From Chryseobacterium sp. SNU WT5 (GTDB taxonomy: Bacteria; Bacteroidota; Bacteroidia; Flavobacteriales; Weeksellaceae): a DNA stretch of 64,000 nt. Both the position numbers and the translations under genes were made by a program. The stretch covers positions 310,001 through 374,000 of the forward strand of contig NZ_CP041687.1 in the NCBI RefSeq assembly GCF_007362475.1, given 5' to 3'. The notes under the pieces were generated by a model that made no database searches, was not told the DNA's origin, and saw only the letters and a list, made by a program, of their open reading frames with translations. Positions 25,211-34,990 of this stretch are shown here, piece by piece (positions within the stretch are counted from its first letter, which is position 1; each line of letters begins with the position of its first letter).

Positions 25211-25891
25211 TTATTTTTGAAGTTTAGCTAGTAACATTTCAGCTACTTTTTCGGAGGAAGCTGGATTTTGACCCGTGATCAATAAACCATCTTCTAAAGC
25301 GTAAGGTTCAAAATCGCCTGCTTTGCTGTAGATTCCGCCATTTTCCTTTAACATATCTTCCACTAGGAATGGAACAACGTCAGTCAGTTTTACCAAAGCT
25401 TCTTCGGTATTGGTAAATCCTGTTACTTTTTTACCTTTTACCAAAGGTTCTCCATTCGTACTTTTCACATGTTTCAAAGCTGCCGGAGCATGACAAACAA
25501 AAGAAACAGGTTTATTGGTATAGTAAAAACTTTCGATCAACTTCGCAGAATCTACGCTTTCTGCCAAATCCCATAACGGTCCGTGACCACCAGGATAAAA
25601 TACGGCGTCGTAGTCATCTGAAGAAACCTCAGCAAGTTTATGCGTTTTACTTAATTTTTCCTGTAAAGCTGCATCAGCTTTAAATCTGATGGTTGATTCC
25701 GTTTGATTTTCCGGTTTGTCGCTTGTAGGATCAATCGGTGGTTGACCACCTTCTGGCGAAGCTAAAGTCACCTCAACTCCCTTATCAACTAAGTAGTAAT
25801 AAGGACTTGCAAATTCTTCGATCCAAAATCCGGTTTTCTCGCCGGTATTTCCCAATTCTGAGTGGGAAGTAAGAACAAATAATATTTTCAT
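25211..25891 (-). CDS. DJ-1/PfpI family protein (Hsp31/glyoxalase III-like)
   Basis: 226 aa. A class I glutamine-amidotransferase-like fold: MKILFVLTSHSELGNTGEKTG at the start, FYPGGHGPLWDLA, and the nucleophile elbow FVCHAPAAL (Cys-His). The GxxTGFWxEE type start is shared with glyoxalase III/Hsp31 enzymes, which convert methylglyoxal to lactate. It lies 38 bp downstream of a YqhD-type aldehyde reductase and in the same run as a TetR regulator, supporting a role in reactive-aldehyde detoxification. No close paralogue is in the window. Confidence 0.88.
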   Translation of the reverse strand: MKILFVLTSHSELGNTGEKTGFWIEEFASPYYYLVDKGVEVTLASPEGGQPPIDPTSDKPENQTESTIRFKADAALQEKLSKTHKLAEVSSDDYDAVFYPGGHGPLWDLAESVDSAKLIESFYYTNKPVSFVCHAPAALKHVKSTNGEPLVKGKKVTGFTNTEEALVKLTDVVPFLVEDMLKENGGIYSKAGDFEPYALEDGLLITGQNPASSEKVAEMLLAKLQK

Positions 25892-25929
25892 TATATCTAT
25901 TTTAATTGTTAATTCTTAATTTTTAATTA

Positions 25930-27090
25930 CTAGTAGCTCATTTCAATGATTTTCTGAGCGTCAGAAGGTTTCAAAGATTTGTGCTCTCCAAGTCCTTCCC
26001 AACCTCTTTCAGTAAAACGTTTTGCAACAGCACTTCCGGTTTCTGAATAGTCTTTGGTGTACTCTGATAATTTAATATCGATTCCTAAAGATTTGAAGAA
26101 CTCATCTGTTTTGTCAATTCCAGCATGCGCTTTTTCTTCTAAAGTTCCATCGGTAATATTCCAAACACGTTCTGCATATTGTGCTAATTTTTCTTTCTTG
26201 GTTTCGAAATTATAACGGTAATGATTTCCGGCTAAAATTGCTAACGTTCTCGCGTGATCAATTCCGTACATCGCTGTTAATTCGTGTCCCATCGAGTGAA
26301 TTGCCCAATCTCCCGGAACTCCTTGCTGGATTAATCCGTTCAAAGCCATCGTACAACTCCACATAAAGTTAGACGCCGCTTCATAATCTGAAGGATCTTT
26401 CATAATAGCCGGAGCCACTTCAACTAAAGTCTGCATAATACTTTCTGCAAAACGATCCTGTAATTTCGCACCAATTGGATAGGTCATATATTGTTCCATC
26501 ACGTGGGTGAAAGCATCTGCGATTCCATTTGCCAATTGACGTTGAGGAATAGATTTAATCACTTCCGGATCCAAAACGGAGAATTGTGGAAACATTCCCG
26601 GTCCACCAAAACCTAATTTTTCTTTGGTTTCTGCTCTCGTAATTACGGAACCTGAATTCATTTCTGACCCAGTTGCAGGAAGTGTTAAAACCGTTGCAAA
26701 AGGCATTGCTTCTGTCACTGGTTTTTTATTGGTTAATAAATCCCACGGCGTTTCACCTTCGTATAAAGCTGCTGCTGATAAAAATTTAGTTCCATCGATT
26801 ACAGAACCACCACCAACTGCTAAAAGATAAGTGATATCTTCCGCTTTAATCACCTTTAAAGCGTCCAATAAAACATTGTATTCTGGGTTGGCTGGAATTC
26901 CACCAAATTCTACAACTTCGTAGTCAGAAAGAGCATTTTTCACTTGTTCGTAAATTCCATTTTTCATAATACTTCCACCGCCGTAAAGCATCAGTATTTT
27001 TGAATTTGCGGGGATTTCTGTTGGAAGATTTTCTATTTGACCTTTACCAAATAATATTTTTGTTGGATTTCTATATTTAAAATTGTTCAT
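25930..27090 (-). CDS. yqhD: Iron-containing alcohol dehydrogenase, YqhD-type aldehyde reductase
   Basis: 386 aa. NADPH-dependent reduction of short aldehydes. The cofactor motif is LLAVGGGSVIDGTKFL (about 89-104). The metal ligands fit YqhD: D and H in NGIADAFTHVMEQY, then His in WAIHSMGHELTAMYGIDHA. The length equals the family standard. It is 27 bp downstream of the TetR gene and followed by the DJ-1-like gene, all on one strand. The cluster appears to be an electrophile or aldehyde stress operon. Confidence 0.92.
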   Translation of the reverse strand: MNNFKYRNPTKILFGKGQIENLPTEIPANSKILMLYGGGSIMKNGIYEQVKNALSDYEVVEFGGIPANPEYNVLLDALKVIKAEDITYLLAVGGGSVIDGTKFLSAAALYEGETPWDLLTNKKPVTEAMPFATVLTLPATGSEMNSGSVITRAETKEKLGFGGPGMFPQFSVLDPEVIKSIPQRQLANGIADAFTHVMEQYMTYPIGAKLQDRFAESIMQTLVEVAPAIMKDPSDYEAASNFMWSCTMALNGLIQQGVPGDWAIHSMGHELTAMYGIDHARTLAILAGNHYRYNFETKKEKLAQYAERVWNITDGTLEEKAHAGIDKTDEFFKSLGIDIKLSEYTKDYSETGSAVAKRFTERGWEGLGEHKSLKPSDAQKIIEMSY

Positions 27091-27117
27091 ATTTTTTATT
27101 TTAGTATTAATTATAAC

Positions 27118-27702
27118 TTAAGGTCGGGTGCGTATCGCATCCCACACTGCTTGAAAAATTTCTTCTTTTGCTTCTTCACTTAAAGTGTAAATAGCTCTTT
27201 CCTGCATTCCTAATAAAAAAGACAGCGGATAAATTGTAAAAGCATATAACACGTAGTCTGAAAGCGGTTTTATAATCCTCTCTTTTTTTCCTTTTCCCCA
27301 CAAATTGAGTAAAGGCTGTAAATGTTTCAACCCTTCTACTCTAATGTCCTCCTCAATCATTGGACTGTTGTCGCATTGCGATAAAAAGTTTGCTTCTTTG
27401 ATATGTGATAATTTATAATTGGCAATGTTAGACCAGATCAATTCAAAACCTTTTTTCACCGATAGATTTTCGGTATAACCTTTGAAAGCACAACTGCTAA
27501 AAGATTCCTTAACCTCCAAATACAACTTGTTAACAAGATCCTGTTTGTTTTCAAAATAGAGATAAATCGTAGCTGGAGCAACGCCTGCCAATTTCGCAAT
27601 TTTAGACATCGGTGCATTGTGAAAACCGTGATTATTCACCAAAGTTAATGTCGCATTTAAAAGCGCAGTTCTTTTGTCTACTATCTTTTCTTTTTTAATC
27701 AT
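27118..27702 (-). CDS. TetR/AcrR-family repressor of the aldehyde-stress operon
   Basis: 194 aa from the ATG at 27702; an upstream ATG at 27717 is possible but lies deeper inside the DoxX gene. The helix-turn-helix (MSKIAKLAGVAPATIYLYFENKQ, about 33-55) is typical. The remainder is the ligand-binding helical domain. The start overlaps the end of the DoxX gene by 8 nt (ATGATTAA), so the two are coupled. It probably binds the palindrome at 28138-28151 and represses its own operon, released by a small electrophile; that ligand is inference. Confidence 0.88.
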   Translation of the reverse strand: MIKKEKIVDKRTALLNATLTLVNNHGFHNAPMSKIAKLAGVAPATIYLYFENKQDLVNKLYLEVKESFSSCAFKGYTENLSVKKGFELIWSNIANYKLSHIKEANFLSQCDNSPMIEEDIRVEGLKHLQPLLNLWGKGKKERIIKPLSDYVLYAFTIYPLSFLLGMQERAIYTLSEEAKEEIFQAVWDAIRTRP

Positions 27703-28093
27703 GATTCCATTTTGCAAGTGAAGTAAATTTGAACGATTTCCAGGAAAGCCAAATCAAAAGAAATTGAATTACCAATCTCACATATGCTACCGTATGGCTT
27801 CCGATAACGGGTTGATCTTTTAAAGCATCTGCAATATGAAGTGGCAAGAAAATAACCATCAAAATAAAAATACCTAACATTCCGTACTTGGTATATTTAT
27901 GATTTAAAAACAAAGTGATAACTCCCAAAAGTAACTCCACCATTCCTGACCCATAAACGATTGCCAACGGAAACGGTAAAAAGGACGGAACAATGGGAAC
28001 ATAAAATTCGGGGTTAAATAAATGATAAACACCTGCAACCATCATTAAAAATGCTAAAAGGATACTCACGATCACCCAAACTATTACTTTCAT
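27695..28093 (-). CDS. DoxX-like membrane protein
   Basis: 132 aa with four predicted membrane helices (VIVWVIVSILLAFLMMVAGV, PLAIVYGSGMVELLLGVITL, YGMLGIFILMVIFLPLHIA, VAYVRLVIQFLLIWLSW). The pattern GVYHLFNPEFY and GSGMVELLLG fits DoxX/DoxD-like proteins, which are often found with oxidative or thiol stress genes. It is the first gene of the run DoxX-TetR-YqhD-PfpI. The palindromic operator and promoter lie 26-58 bp upstream. Confidence 0.8.
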   Translation of the reverse strand: MKVIVWVIVSILLAFLMMVAGVYHLFNPEFYVPIVPSFLPFPLAIVYGSGMVELLLGVITLFLNHKYTKYGMLGIFILMVIFLPLHIADALKDQPVIGSHTVAYVRLVIQFLLIWLSWKSFKFTSLAKWNHD

Positions 28094-28118
28094 TTTACTT
28101 GTCTTTTATTCTATGTAA

Positions 28119-28151
28119 CAAAGATAATAAAAAAAAGAATGAACGTTCATT
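28119..28151 (-). promoter_or_regulatory. Promoter with palindromic TetR operator
   Basis: On the minus strand a -7 box TATCTTTG lies at 28119-28126. A perfect 14-bp palindrome AATGAACGTTCATT (28138-28151) sits where the -33 element should be. A repressor dimer there would block polymerase. The next genes are DoxX and TetR, so autoregulation is the simplest reading. Confidence 0.7.
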
Positions 28152-28289
28152 TATTTTATCTATTGTCTTATTTTATCTTTTTCAATATCAATTAGATTTC
28201 GAAAATTCATTCAGAAACTTTTTAATTTCAGGAAAACAATCTTTCATTTGCTCTTAAACTTACTATTTTAGCACCTCTAAAAATGACGC

Positions 28290-30413
28290 ATGAATTCCAT
28301 TGATTATATTAAAAAATCTCTTCAATTATCTGACAACAGTATTAAAGCGACCCTTAAACTTTTGGCTGAAGACTGCACCATTCCATTTATATCAAGATAC
28401 CGAAAAGATGCTACCGGAAATTTAGATGAAGTTCAGATCGAGGGAATTTCAAAACTCAACAAACAGTTTGAGGAAATCATCAAACGGAAAGAAACTATTT
28501 TAAAATCAATTGAAGAACAGAATGCTTTAACGCAAGAATTAAAACAAAGAATTGAACAAAGTTTTGATCTTCAGGAATTGGAAGATTTGTATTTACCTTT
28601 CAAAAAACGGAGAAAAACCAGAGCGGATTCGGCGAAAGAAAAAGGTTTAGAACCATTAGCGAGGATGATTATGAGTCAAAATGCGAACGACCTTCAGCAT
28701 TTAGCATCAAGATATTTGAACGATCAAGTGGCTACGGAAGAGGACGCGCTGCAAGGTGCGAGAGATATTATGGCAGAATGGATCAATGAGAATATGTATG
28801 TCCGTAAAAATCTGCGTCGCTTGTTTCAACGGAAAGCGGTTATTGCTTCAAAAGTTGTGAAAACGAAAAAAGAGGATGAAGCAGCTCAGAAATTTTCACA
28901 ATATTTTGAGTGGGAAGAAAGTCTGAACAGAATTCCGTCACATCGATTACTGGCCATGTTGCGAGCTGAAACTGAAGGTTTTGTAAAAACGAAAATAGAA
29001 ATTGATAAAGAGGAAGCGCTTGATTTTATAGAAAACTCTATTATTAAATCGAATAATGAATGCGCAGATCAAATTTCATTAGCCATAAAAGATTGTTATA
29101 AAAGATTGCTGGAGCCCGCAATTTCAAACGAAGCTTTGCAGGAAGCCAAAGAAAAAGCCGACCATAAAGCAATCGAAATATTTGCTGAAAATTTGCGGCA
29201 ACTTCTACTCGCTCCACCTTTAGGAGAAAAGCGGATTTTATCTATCGATCCAGGTTTTAAAAGCGGGTGTAAAGTCGTTTGTTTAGATGAGAAAGGAGAT
29301 TTACTGCACAACGAAACCATTTATCCGCACGCTCCACAAAATGATGCGGGAATGGCAATGAAGAAAATCCGCTCCATGGTAAATGCTTATAATATTGAAG
29401 CGATTTCGATTGGAAATGGAACGGCGAGTCGGGAAACAGAATTCTTTATTAAGAAAATTGCTTTCGATAAACCGCCATTGGTTTTCATCGTTTCAGAAGC
29501 TGGAGCTTCAGTTTATTCTGCAAGTAAAATTGCGAGAGATGAATTTCCGAGTTATGATGTGACGGTTCGAGGTGCAATTTCGATTGGTAGAAGATTATCC
29601 GATCCATTAGCAGAACTCGTTAAAATTGATGCAAAGTCAATTGGTGTCGGACAATACCAACACGATGTGGACCAAACACAACTTAAAAATGAACTGGATT
29701 CTACCGTGATGAAATGTGTGAATTCGGTCGGAATTAATCTGAATACGGCGAGTAAATCCTTGTTAAGTTATGTTTCTGGAATTGGCGAAAAGATGGCAGA
29801 AAACATCGTGAATTATCGCGCAGAAAATGGCGCTTTTGAAGACCGAAAACAGTTGAAGAAAGTTCCGAGATTGGGCGAAAAAGCGTATCAACAGGCGGCT
29901 GCTTTTATCAGAATAACTCACGGTAAAAATCCTTTAGATAATTCGGCAGTTCATCCGGAAGCATATTCGATTGTAGAAAAAATGGCGAAAGATTTAGGCG
30001 TTAAAACGAACGACCTCATCGCCAATAAAGAATTGATAAAATCCGGCAGTCCTGAAAATTATATCACCGAAACAATTGGTATTTTAGGAATTAAAGATAT
30101 TTTGAAAGAACTTGAAAAACCCGGATTGGATCCGAGAAAAGCAGCGAAGGTATTTGAATTTGATCCTACCGTAAAATCTATTAAAAACCTGAAACCCGGC
30201 ATGATCCTTCCCGGAATTGTCAATAACATTACCGCATTCGGATGTTTCGTTGATGTTGGAATTAAAGAAAGTGGATTAGTTCATATTTCTCAACTCAAAG
30301 AAGGTTTCGTATCTGATGTGAATGAAGTCGTAAAACTACATCAACATGTTCAGGTGAAAGTGACGGAAGTGGATGAGGCCAGAAAAAGAATTCAGTTGAG
30401 TATGATTTTGTAA
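28290..30413 (+). CDS. tex: Tex-family RNA-binding transcription accessory protein
   Basis: 707 aa. The order of Tex domains is seen: an N-terminal helical region (SRYRKDATGNLDEVQIEG), a YqgF/RNase-H-like domain (ILSIDPGFKSGCKVVCLD, then SIGNGTASRETE), helix-hairpin-helix motifs (LSYVSGIGEKMAENIVNYR, KVPRLGEKAYQQAA), and a C-terminal S1 domain (GMILPGIVNNITAFGCFVDVG). Tex homologues bind nucleic acid and affect transcription. Its last 28 bases are repeated 157 bp downstream. Confidence 0.95.
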   Translation: MNSIDYIKKSLQLSDNSIKATLKLLAEDCTIPFISRYRKDATGNLDEVQIEGISKLNKQFEEIIKRKETILKSIEEQNALTQELKQRIEQSFDLQELEDLYLPFKKRRKTRADSAKEKGLEPLARMIMSQNANDLQHLASRYLNDQVATEEDALQGARDIMAEWINENMYVRKNLRRLFQRKAVIASKVVKTKKEDEAAQKFSQYFEWEESLNRIPSHRLLAMLRAETEGFVKTKIEIDKEEALDFIENSIIKSNNECADQISLAIKDCYKRLLEPAISNEALQEAKEKADHKAIEIFAENLRQLLLAPPLGEKRILSIDPGFKSGCKVVCLDEKGDLLHNETIYPHAPQNDAGMAMKKIRSMVNAYNIEAISIGNGTASRETEFFIKKIAFDKPPLVFIVSEAGASVYSASKIARDEFPSYDVTVRGAISIGRRLSDPLAELVKIDAKSIGVGQYQHDVDQTQLKNELDSTVMKCVNSVGINLNTASKSLLSYVSGIGEKMAENIVNYRAENGAFEDRKQLKKVPRLGEKAYQQAAAFIRITHGKNPLDNSAVHPEAYSIVEKMAKDLGVKTNDLIANKELIKSGSPENYITETIGILGIKDILKELEKPGLDPRKAAKVFEFDPTVKSIKNLKPGMILPGIVNNITAFGCFVDVGIKESGLVHISQLKEGFVSDVNEVVKLHQHVQVKVTEVDEARKRIQLSMIL

Positions 30414-30571
30414 GTTTTGCTCGCAATTAAACAAAGATTTTGACGCAACGACTCAACGTTTAAAAAACTCTATATAAATTACAGGCGCAAAGGCGTTCCA
30501 CCTAGCAAAGGGATTTTTCTAAAATGTTCTGCAAAATTTGCTGAGAATTCTGTTGAGTATGATTTTGTAAG
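30387..30571. repeat. Direct duplication of the tex 3' end
   Basis: 30387-30414 (AGAATTCAGTTGAGTATGAT and eight more bases) covers the tex stop codon. It recurs at 30544-30571 with one mismatch (A394/T551). The 129 bp in between have no gene. The pattern resembles an insertion that duplicated a gene end. Confidence 0.7.
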
Positions 30572-30621
30572 AAAATCCAAGAGCGCTTATGAACGGTGTT
30601 ATCCAATAATACTCCAATAAA

Positions 30622-30650
30622 AAAGCCGTTTCAATCACTGAAACGGCTTT
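30622..30650 (-). terminator. Intrinsic terminator of the RND efflux operon
   Basis: AAAGCCGTTTCA (30622-30633) / TGAAACGGCTTT (30639-30650), loop ATCAC, and a T-run on the minus strand. It lies 26 bp past the permease stop. Confidence 0.92.
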
Positions 30651-30675
30651 CATAACCAAATTAACTAATATATAA

Positions 30676-33600
30676 TTAAAGCTGATGTTTCGGAGTAAAT
30701 CCGTCGTCGCTTAATTCTTTGTGTTCATAATCGGCTTTCATTTCGCCTTCGTAATCTACTTTCTCGTCTTTACCCATTCTTCTCAACATAGAATCGAAAA
30801 GGGAATATACTACAGGAACGATGATCAAGGTAAGGAATAATGATGAGGTTAAACCACCGATCACTACCCAAGCCAGACCGTTGTTCATTTCGGCTCCTGC
30901 ACCTTTTGCCAAAGCAATTGGTAGCATCCCGAAGATCATCGCGATCGTGGTCATCAAAATCGGACGAAGTCTCGCGTGATTTGCCTGGATCAATGCATCA
31001 TGAGTATTGGCTCCAGCTGCTTTTCGCATATTGGCGAAATCGACGATCATAATCGCATTCTTCGCCACCAAACCGATCAACATGATCATCCCCAACATCG
31101 TAAAGATATTGATGGAATTATTGGTTAACGCTAAAATCACCATTACTCCGATCAAAGCCAAAGGAATGGAGAACAAGACCACAAACGGATAAACGAAGCT
31201 ATCATACAGTGATACCATTACCAGATAAACCAATACAATAGCCGCTAATAAAGCGATCCCTAAAGTACCGAAACCTTCGGTCTGGTTTTCCATATCACCA
31301 CTCCAGATATAATTAACACCGGCTGGTTTTGTTTTCTCGTTATTCATGAACTGGTCCGCCCATTCATTAGCAACATCTCCCGCCGGGCGACCTACTACTT
31401 TTGAAAGTACTTTTACAGAAGGTGATTTGTCTCTACGTTGAAGCAAACTCGGTCCTGAACTCATGTCTACATTGGCAAACTGGGTTAATCTGATTTGCTC
31501 TCCATTATTGTTCGTAAACATTAAGTTTCTTACATCATCAATGGACTTTCTGTTATTGTCTGCAAAACGGATGTTGATATCATATTCATATTCACCTGCC
31601 CGGAATTTTCCGTCGGTATTACCGTTAAACGCCGTTTGCATCGATTGTCCAACACTTGAAAGGTTAAGACCTAAAGTTGCCATTTTATCACGGTCAATAT
31701 TCACACGGACTTCCGGACTTCCTGTATCAGTTGACAATTCTGCATCTACTGCTCCTGGAACTTTTTTCAGTAATTCTAAGATCCTGTTGGCTTCTTTGTT
31801 TGCAGTTTCGTTATCTGCAGCCGTTACGACCATCTCGATCGGGGCATTATCTGCTCCCATTAATCCGATCGGGGCGGTTTTAAATTCAACACCGGTAAAC
31901 TTTTCTTCAAGATCTCTCTTGAATTTTGCTGCCAAGATATCGGTGCTTTGTGCACGTTCTGATTTATCAACTAAGTTTACCTGAACTTCTGCCTGATAAA
32001 CCGTAGCCTGCGAAGCTCCAAATCCTGAAGATTGCTGACCTACCGTGGTAATTAAATCGACCACATCTTTATTATCTCTTAAATATTTTTCAACATTTAA
32101 AGTTACCTGATTGGTTTTTTCAATGGTAGCATCTTTAGGCAATTCTATTTGTACTAAGAATTGTCCACGGTCCATTTTCGGGAAGAATTCTCCACCGATG
32201 AAACCGAATCCAACCAACATAAAGGAAGAGATTAAAATAAGGAAGGTGATGACAACCGTCATAATTCTTCGTAAGCCGGTTTTCAAACACCATTCGAGAA
32301 TTCCTGTAATAAAATGGGTGAATTTATCGAGTTGTCCTTCAAACCAAAGAATGAATTTTTCAAAAGGATTTTTACCCGTAAGATGTACTACTTTCCCGAA
32401 TCTGGAAGACAACCACGGAATAATGGTAAACGAAGCCAACAATGAGAACAAAGTCGCCATTACCACCGTAACACAGAACTGCGCTAAAATATCTGACACC
32501 AACCCGGAACTCATCGCGATTGGTAAGAAAACCACCACAATAACCAAAGTAATGGCGGTTACGGTAAATCCAATTTCTGAGGCACCGTCGTAAGCTGCAC
32601 GAATTCTGCTTTTACCCATTTCCATGTGTCGGTAAACGTTTTCCAGAACCACAATGGCATCATCCACCAAAATACCAACCACGAGGGAAAGTCCTAATAA
32701 ACTCATTAAGTTTAAGGTATAACCCATTAAATACATTCCGATAAAAGTCGCGATCAACGATAACGGAATAGAAACCATGACGATGAATGCGTTTCTAATG
32801 TTATGAAGGAAAAGCAACATTACGATGGCCACCAAGATAACCGCAATCACCAAATCGAAGATCACATGGTCTGCTGCTGCTAAGGTAAAATCTGTACTGT
32901 CATCAACAATTTTCACTTTAACGCCTTGCACGGCATAATTTTTCACCACTTCTGCTATTGTTTTCTGAACATTTTCAGAAACGGCAACAGCATTGGCATC
33001 CGACTGCTTTTTCACTTGCATCAAAATCGTAGGATTCTGATTAAATCGTGCAATTTTTTCTACATCCTGTTGCGTATCAAAAACGCTGGCAACATCTGAA
33101 AGTCTAACCTGAGCTCCATTTTTACTGGTAATAATCAGATTGCTCATTTCTTCGATCGACTTATATTTCCCTGATAATCTAATCGTCGATTTTGAGGTTC
33201 TCGATTTTAAACTTCCTGTTGGAAAATCTAAATTGGAAGAAAGGATGGCTTGCTGCACTTCTCCAATAGAGATATTGTAGCCCTGTAATTTTTTCTCATC
33301 AATATTAACCTGAATCTCGCGCTCCTGTCCACCAACAAGGTCAACTTGCGCAACACCACTCACACGGGAGAAAATAGGTTCAATTTTTTTATCTAAAAGA
33401 TCATAAAGTTCTCTGTTATTCAACTTGTCACTGGAAAGACTCATGGTCATAATCGGTAGATCATCCAGCGAGAATTTATTTAATGACGGTGCGTCGATAT
33501 CATCCGGAAGTTGTGATAAAATAGCATTTACTTTTCTTTGTGCATCATTCAGAGCGTAATTAACATCCGCTCCTGTATTCAGCTGTACCATAATTACGGA

Positions 33601-33864
33601 CAGACTTTCATAAGAAGATGATTCTACTTTTTTTACGTTTTCCAAAGATCCTACGGCATCTTCAATTTTACGGGTAACCGAAGTTTCCACCTCACTTGGC
33701 GACGCTCCTGGATATACCGTAGAGATGGTTACCATATTGGTTTCAAATTTCGGGATAAGCTCGTACCCCATCATAGAGTAGCTGAGTAAACCACCTAAAG
33801 TAAGTATCGTAAATAAAACGATCACCAACGATGGTCTTTTGATTGATATTTCTGCTAATTTCAT
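30676..33864 (-). CDS. RND efflux transporter permease (AcrB/MexB type)
   Basis: 1062 aa, the inner-membrane pump of a tripartite efflux system. It starts ISIKRPSLVIVLFTILTLGG, has the proton-relay acidic pair in GILVDDAIVVLENV and the matching Lys in MLIGLVAKNAIMIVDFAN, plus two large periplasmic loops in the usual places. About 12 membrane segments are seen. Substrates cannot be told from sequence, but the hydrophobic/amphiphilic efflux subfamily is likely. It is the last of TetR-TolC-MFP-RND genes, 4 bp after the adaptor, and ends in a strong terminator. Confidence 0.95.
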   Translation of the reverse strand: MKLAEISIKRPSLVIVLFTILTLGGLLSYSMMGYELIPKFETNMVTISTVYPGASPSEVETSVTRKIEDAVGSLENVKKVESSSYESLSVIMVQLNTGADVNYALNDAQRKVNAILSQLPDDIDAPSLNKFSLDDLPIMTMSLSSDKLNNRELYDLLDKKIEPIFSRVSGVAQVDLVGGQEREIQVNIDEKKLQGYNISIGEVQQAILSSNLDFPTGSLKSRTSKSTIRLSGKYKSIEEMSNLIITSKNGAQVRLSDVASVFDTQQDVEKIARFNQNPTILMQVKKQSDANAVAVSENVQKTIAEVVKNYAVQGVKVKIVDDSTDFTLAAADHVIFDLVIAVILVAIVMLLFLHNIRNAFIVMVSIPLSLIATFIGMYLMGYTLNLMSLLGLSLVVGILVDDAIVVLENVYRHMEMGKSRIRAAYDGASEIGFTVTAITLVIVVVFLPIAMSSGLVSDILAQFCVTVVMATLFSLLASFTIIPWLSSRFGKVVHLTGKNPFEKFILWFEGQLDKFTHFITGILEWCLKTGLRRIMTVVITFLILISSFMLVGFGFIGGEFFPKMDRGQFLVQIELPKDATIEKTNQVTLNVEKYLRDNKDVVDLITTVGQQSSGFGASQATVYQAEVQVNLVDKSERAQSTDILAAKFKRDLEEKFTGVEFKTAPIGLMGADNAPIEMVVTAADNETANKEANRILELLKKVPGAVDAELSTDTGSPEVRVNIDRDKMATLGLNLSSVGQSMQTAFNGNTDGKFRAGEYEYDINIRFADNNRKSIDDVRNLMFTNNNGEQIRLTQFANVDMSSGPSLLQRRDKSPSVKVLSKVVGRPAGDVANEWADQFMNNEKTKPAGVNYIWSGDMENQTEGFGTLGIALLAAIVLVYLVMVSLYDSFVYPFVVLFSIPLALIGVMVILALTNNSINIFTMLGMIMLIGLVAKNAIMIVDFANMRKAAGANTHDALIQANHARLRPILMTTIAMIFGMLPIALAKGAGAEMNNGLAWVVIGGLTSSLFLTLIIVPVVYSLFDSMLRRMGKDEKVDYEGEMKADYEHKELSDDGFTPKHQL

Positions 33865-33868
33865 TTTT

Positions 33869-34930
33869 CTACTTTACAATATTTATTTTCGATCCGTTCT
33901 CCAGGTTGATCTGTCCACTGGTGATCACCTGTTCTCCTCCATTCAGACCGCTGATGATCTGTACTTTGTTGCCGTACACTTTTCCGGTTTTTACGTTGAT
34001 CATTTTAGCCGTTCCGTTTTGAACGATGAACAACTGACCTGAACTTACACCATTCACAAAAGCTTCTGCAGGAACGGTTAACATATTTTGATTTTCAGCC
34101 CCGTAATTGGTTTTGAATAATGCTGTTCCGTACATTCCGGCTTTTAAACTTCCGTTGTTTGCCACTTCAATTTCTACAGGAAAGTTCAAAGACGCGTCAC
34201 TTTTCGGAGCGATAAACGTAATTTTTCCAGCGAACGATTCATCAGGTAAAACATTTACTGTAATTGGAACCGTCTGACCCATTTGAATTCTTCCGATCTG
34301 ACTTTCATCCACCAAAACAGATAATTTTAAACTGTTGATATTGACGATCTCGAATAAAGGCGTTCCTGGTGCAACGACCATTCCCGGCTCCACCATTTTT
34401 TTATTAATAATTCCGCTAATTCCTGCTCTTACGCTGGTATCATTAACTCTCACGCTTTGTGCACGGACTGCAGACTGCATGTTTTTCAGTTGTAATCTGG
34501 AATTATCTAACTGCTGTTTGGTCACTCCACCCGTTTTATAAGCATTTTCATAACGCTGATTATCGATGATCGCGTTTTGTAAATTGTTCTGTGCCTGGCT
34601 TAGATCAACTTCGATTGCATCTCTTTTGATGGTTGCTAATACCTGACCTGCTCCAACTCTGGAACCTTCTCTTACCAATACATTCACGATACGACCGGAG
34701 ATCTCCGACGATTGATTCGTTTCCTGTTTCGGAATAAAAGTTCCGTTTGCCGAATAATCGGTATTGATATTTTCTCTCGCGGCAGTCACCACATTCACAT
34801 TGATCTTATCCACCTGCTTTGCAACTTCTGCTACTTCTTTCTTTTGATTTGCTTTGTTACTGGCAATCTTATACGCTCCCAAACCAATGAGTACCGCAGC
34901 TACGATGATATATATTATAGTTTTTTTCAT
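33869..34930 (-). CDS. RND efflux periplasmic adaptor (membrane fusion protein)
   Basis: 353 aa. An N-terminal membrane anchor (IIYIIVAAVLIGLGAYKI) is followed by a lipoyl-like half (SGRIVNVLVREGSRVGAGQV), an alpha-helical hairpin, a second lipoyl half (ISGIINKKMVEPGMVVAPG), and a beta-barrel. It links the permease to the TolC channel. It is 4 bp upstream of the permease gene and 60 bp after the TolC gene. Confidence 0.94.
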   Translation of the reverse strand: MKKTIIYIIVAAVLIGLGAYKIASNKANQKKEVAEVAKQVDKINVNVVTAARENINTDYSANGTFIPKQETNQSSEISGRIVNVLVREGSRVGAGQVLATIKRDAIEVDLSQAQNNLQNAIIDNQRYENAYKTGGVTKQQLDNSRLQLKNMQSAVRAQSVRVNDTSVRAGISGIINKKMVEPGMVVAPGTPLFEIVNINSLKLSVLVDESQIGRIQMGQTVPITVNVLPDESFAGKITFIAPKSDASLNFPVEIEVANNGSLKAGMYGTALFKTNYGAENQNMLTVPAEAFVNGVSSGQLFIVQNGTAKMINVKTGKVYGNKVQIISGLNGGEQVITSGQINLENGSKINIVK

Positions 34931-34990
34931 GAGTAAATATTTAATTTTTTAATGTCAAAAGGAAACTTTCAACATAATTTTATGTTCAGT

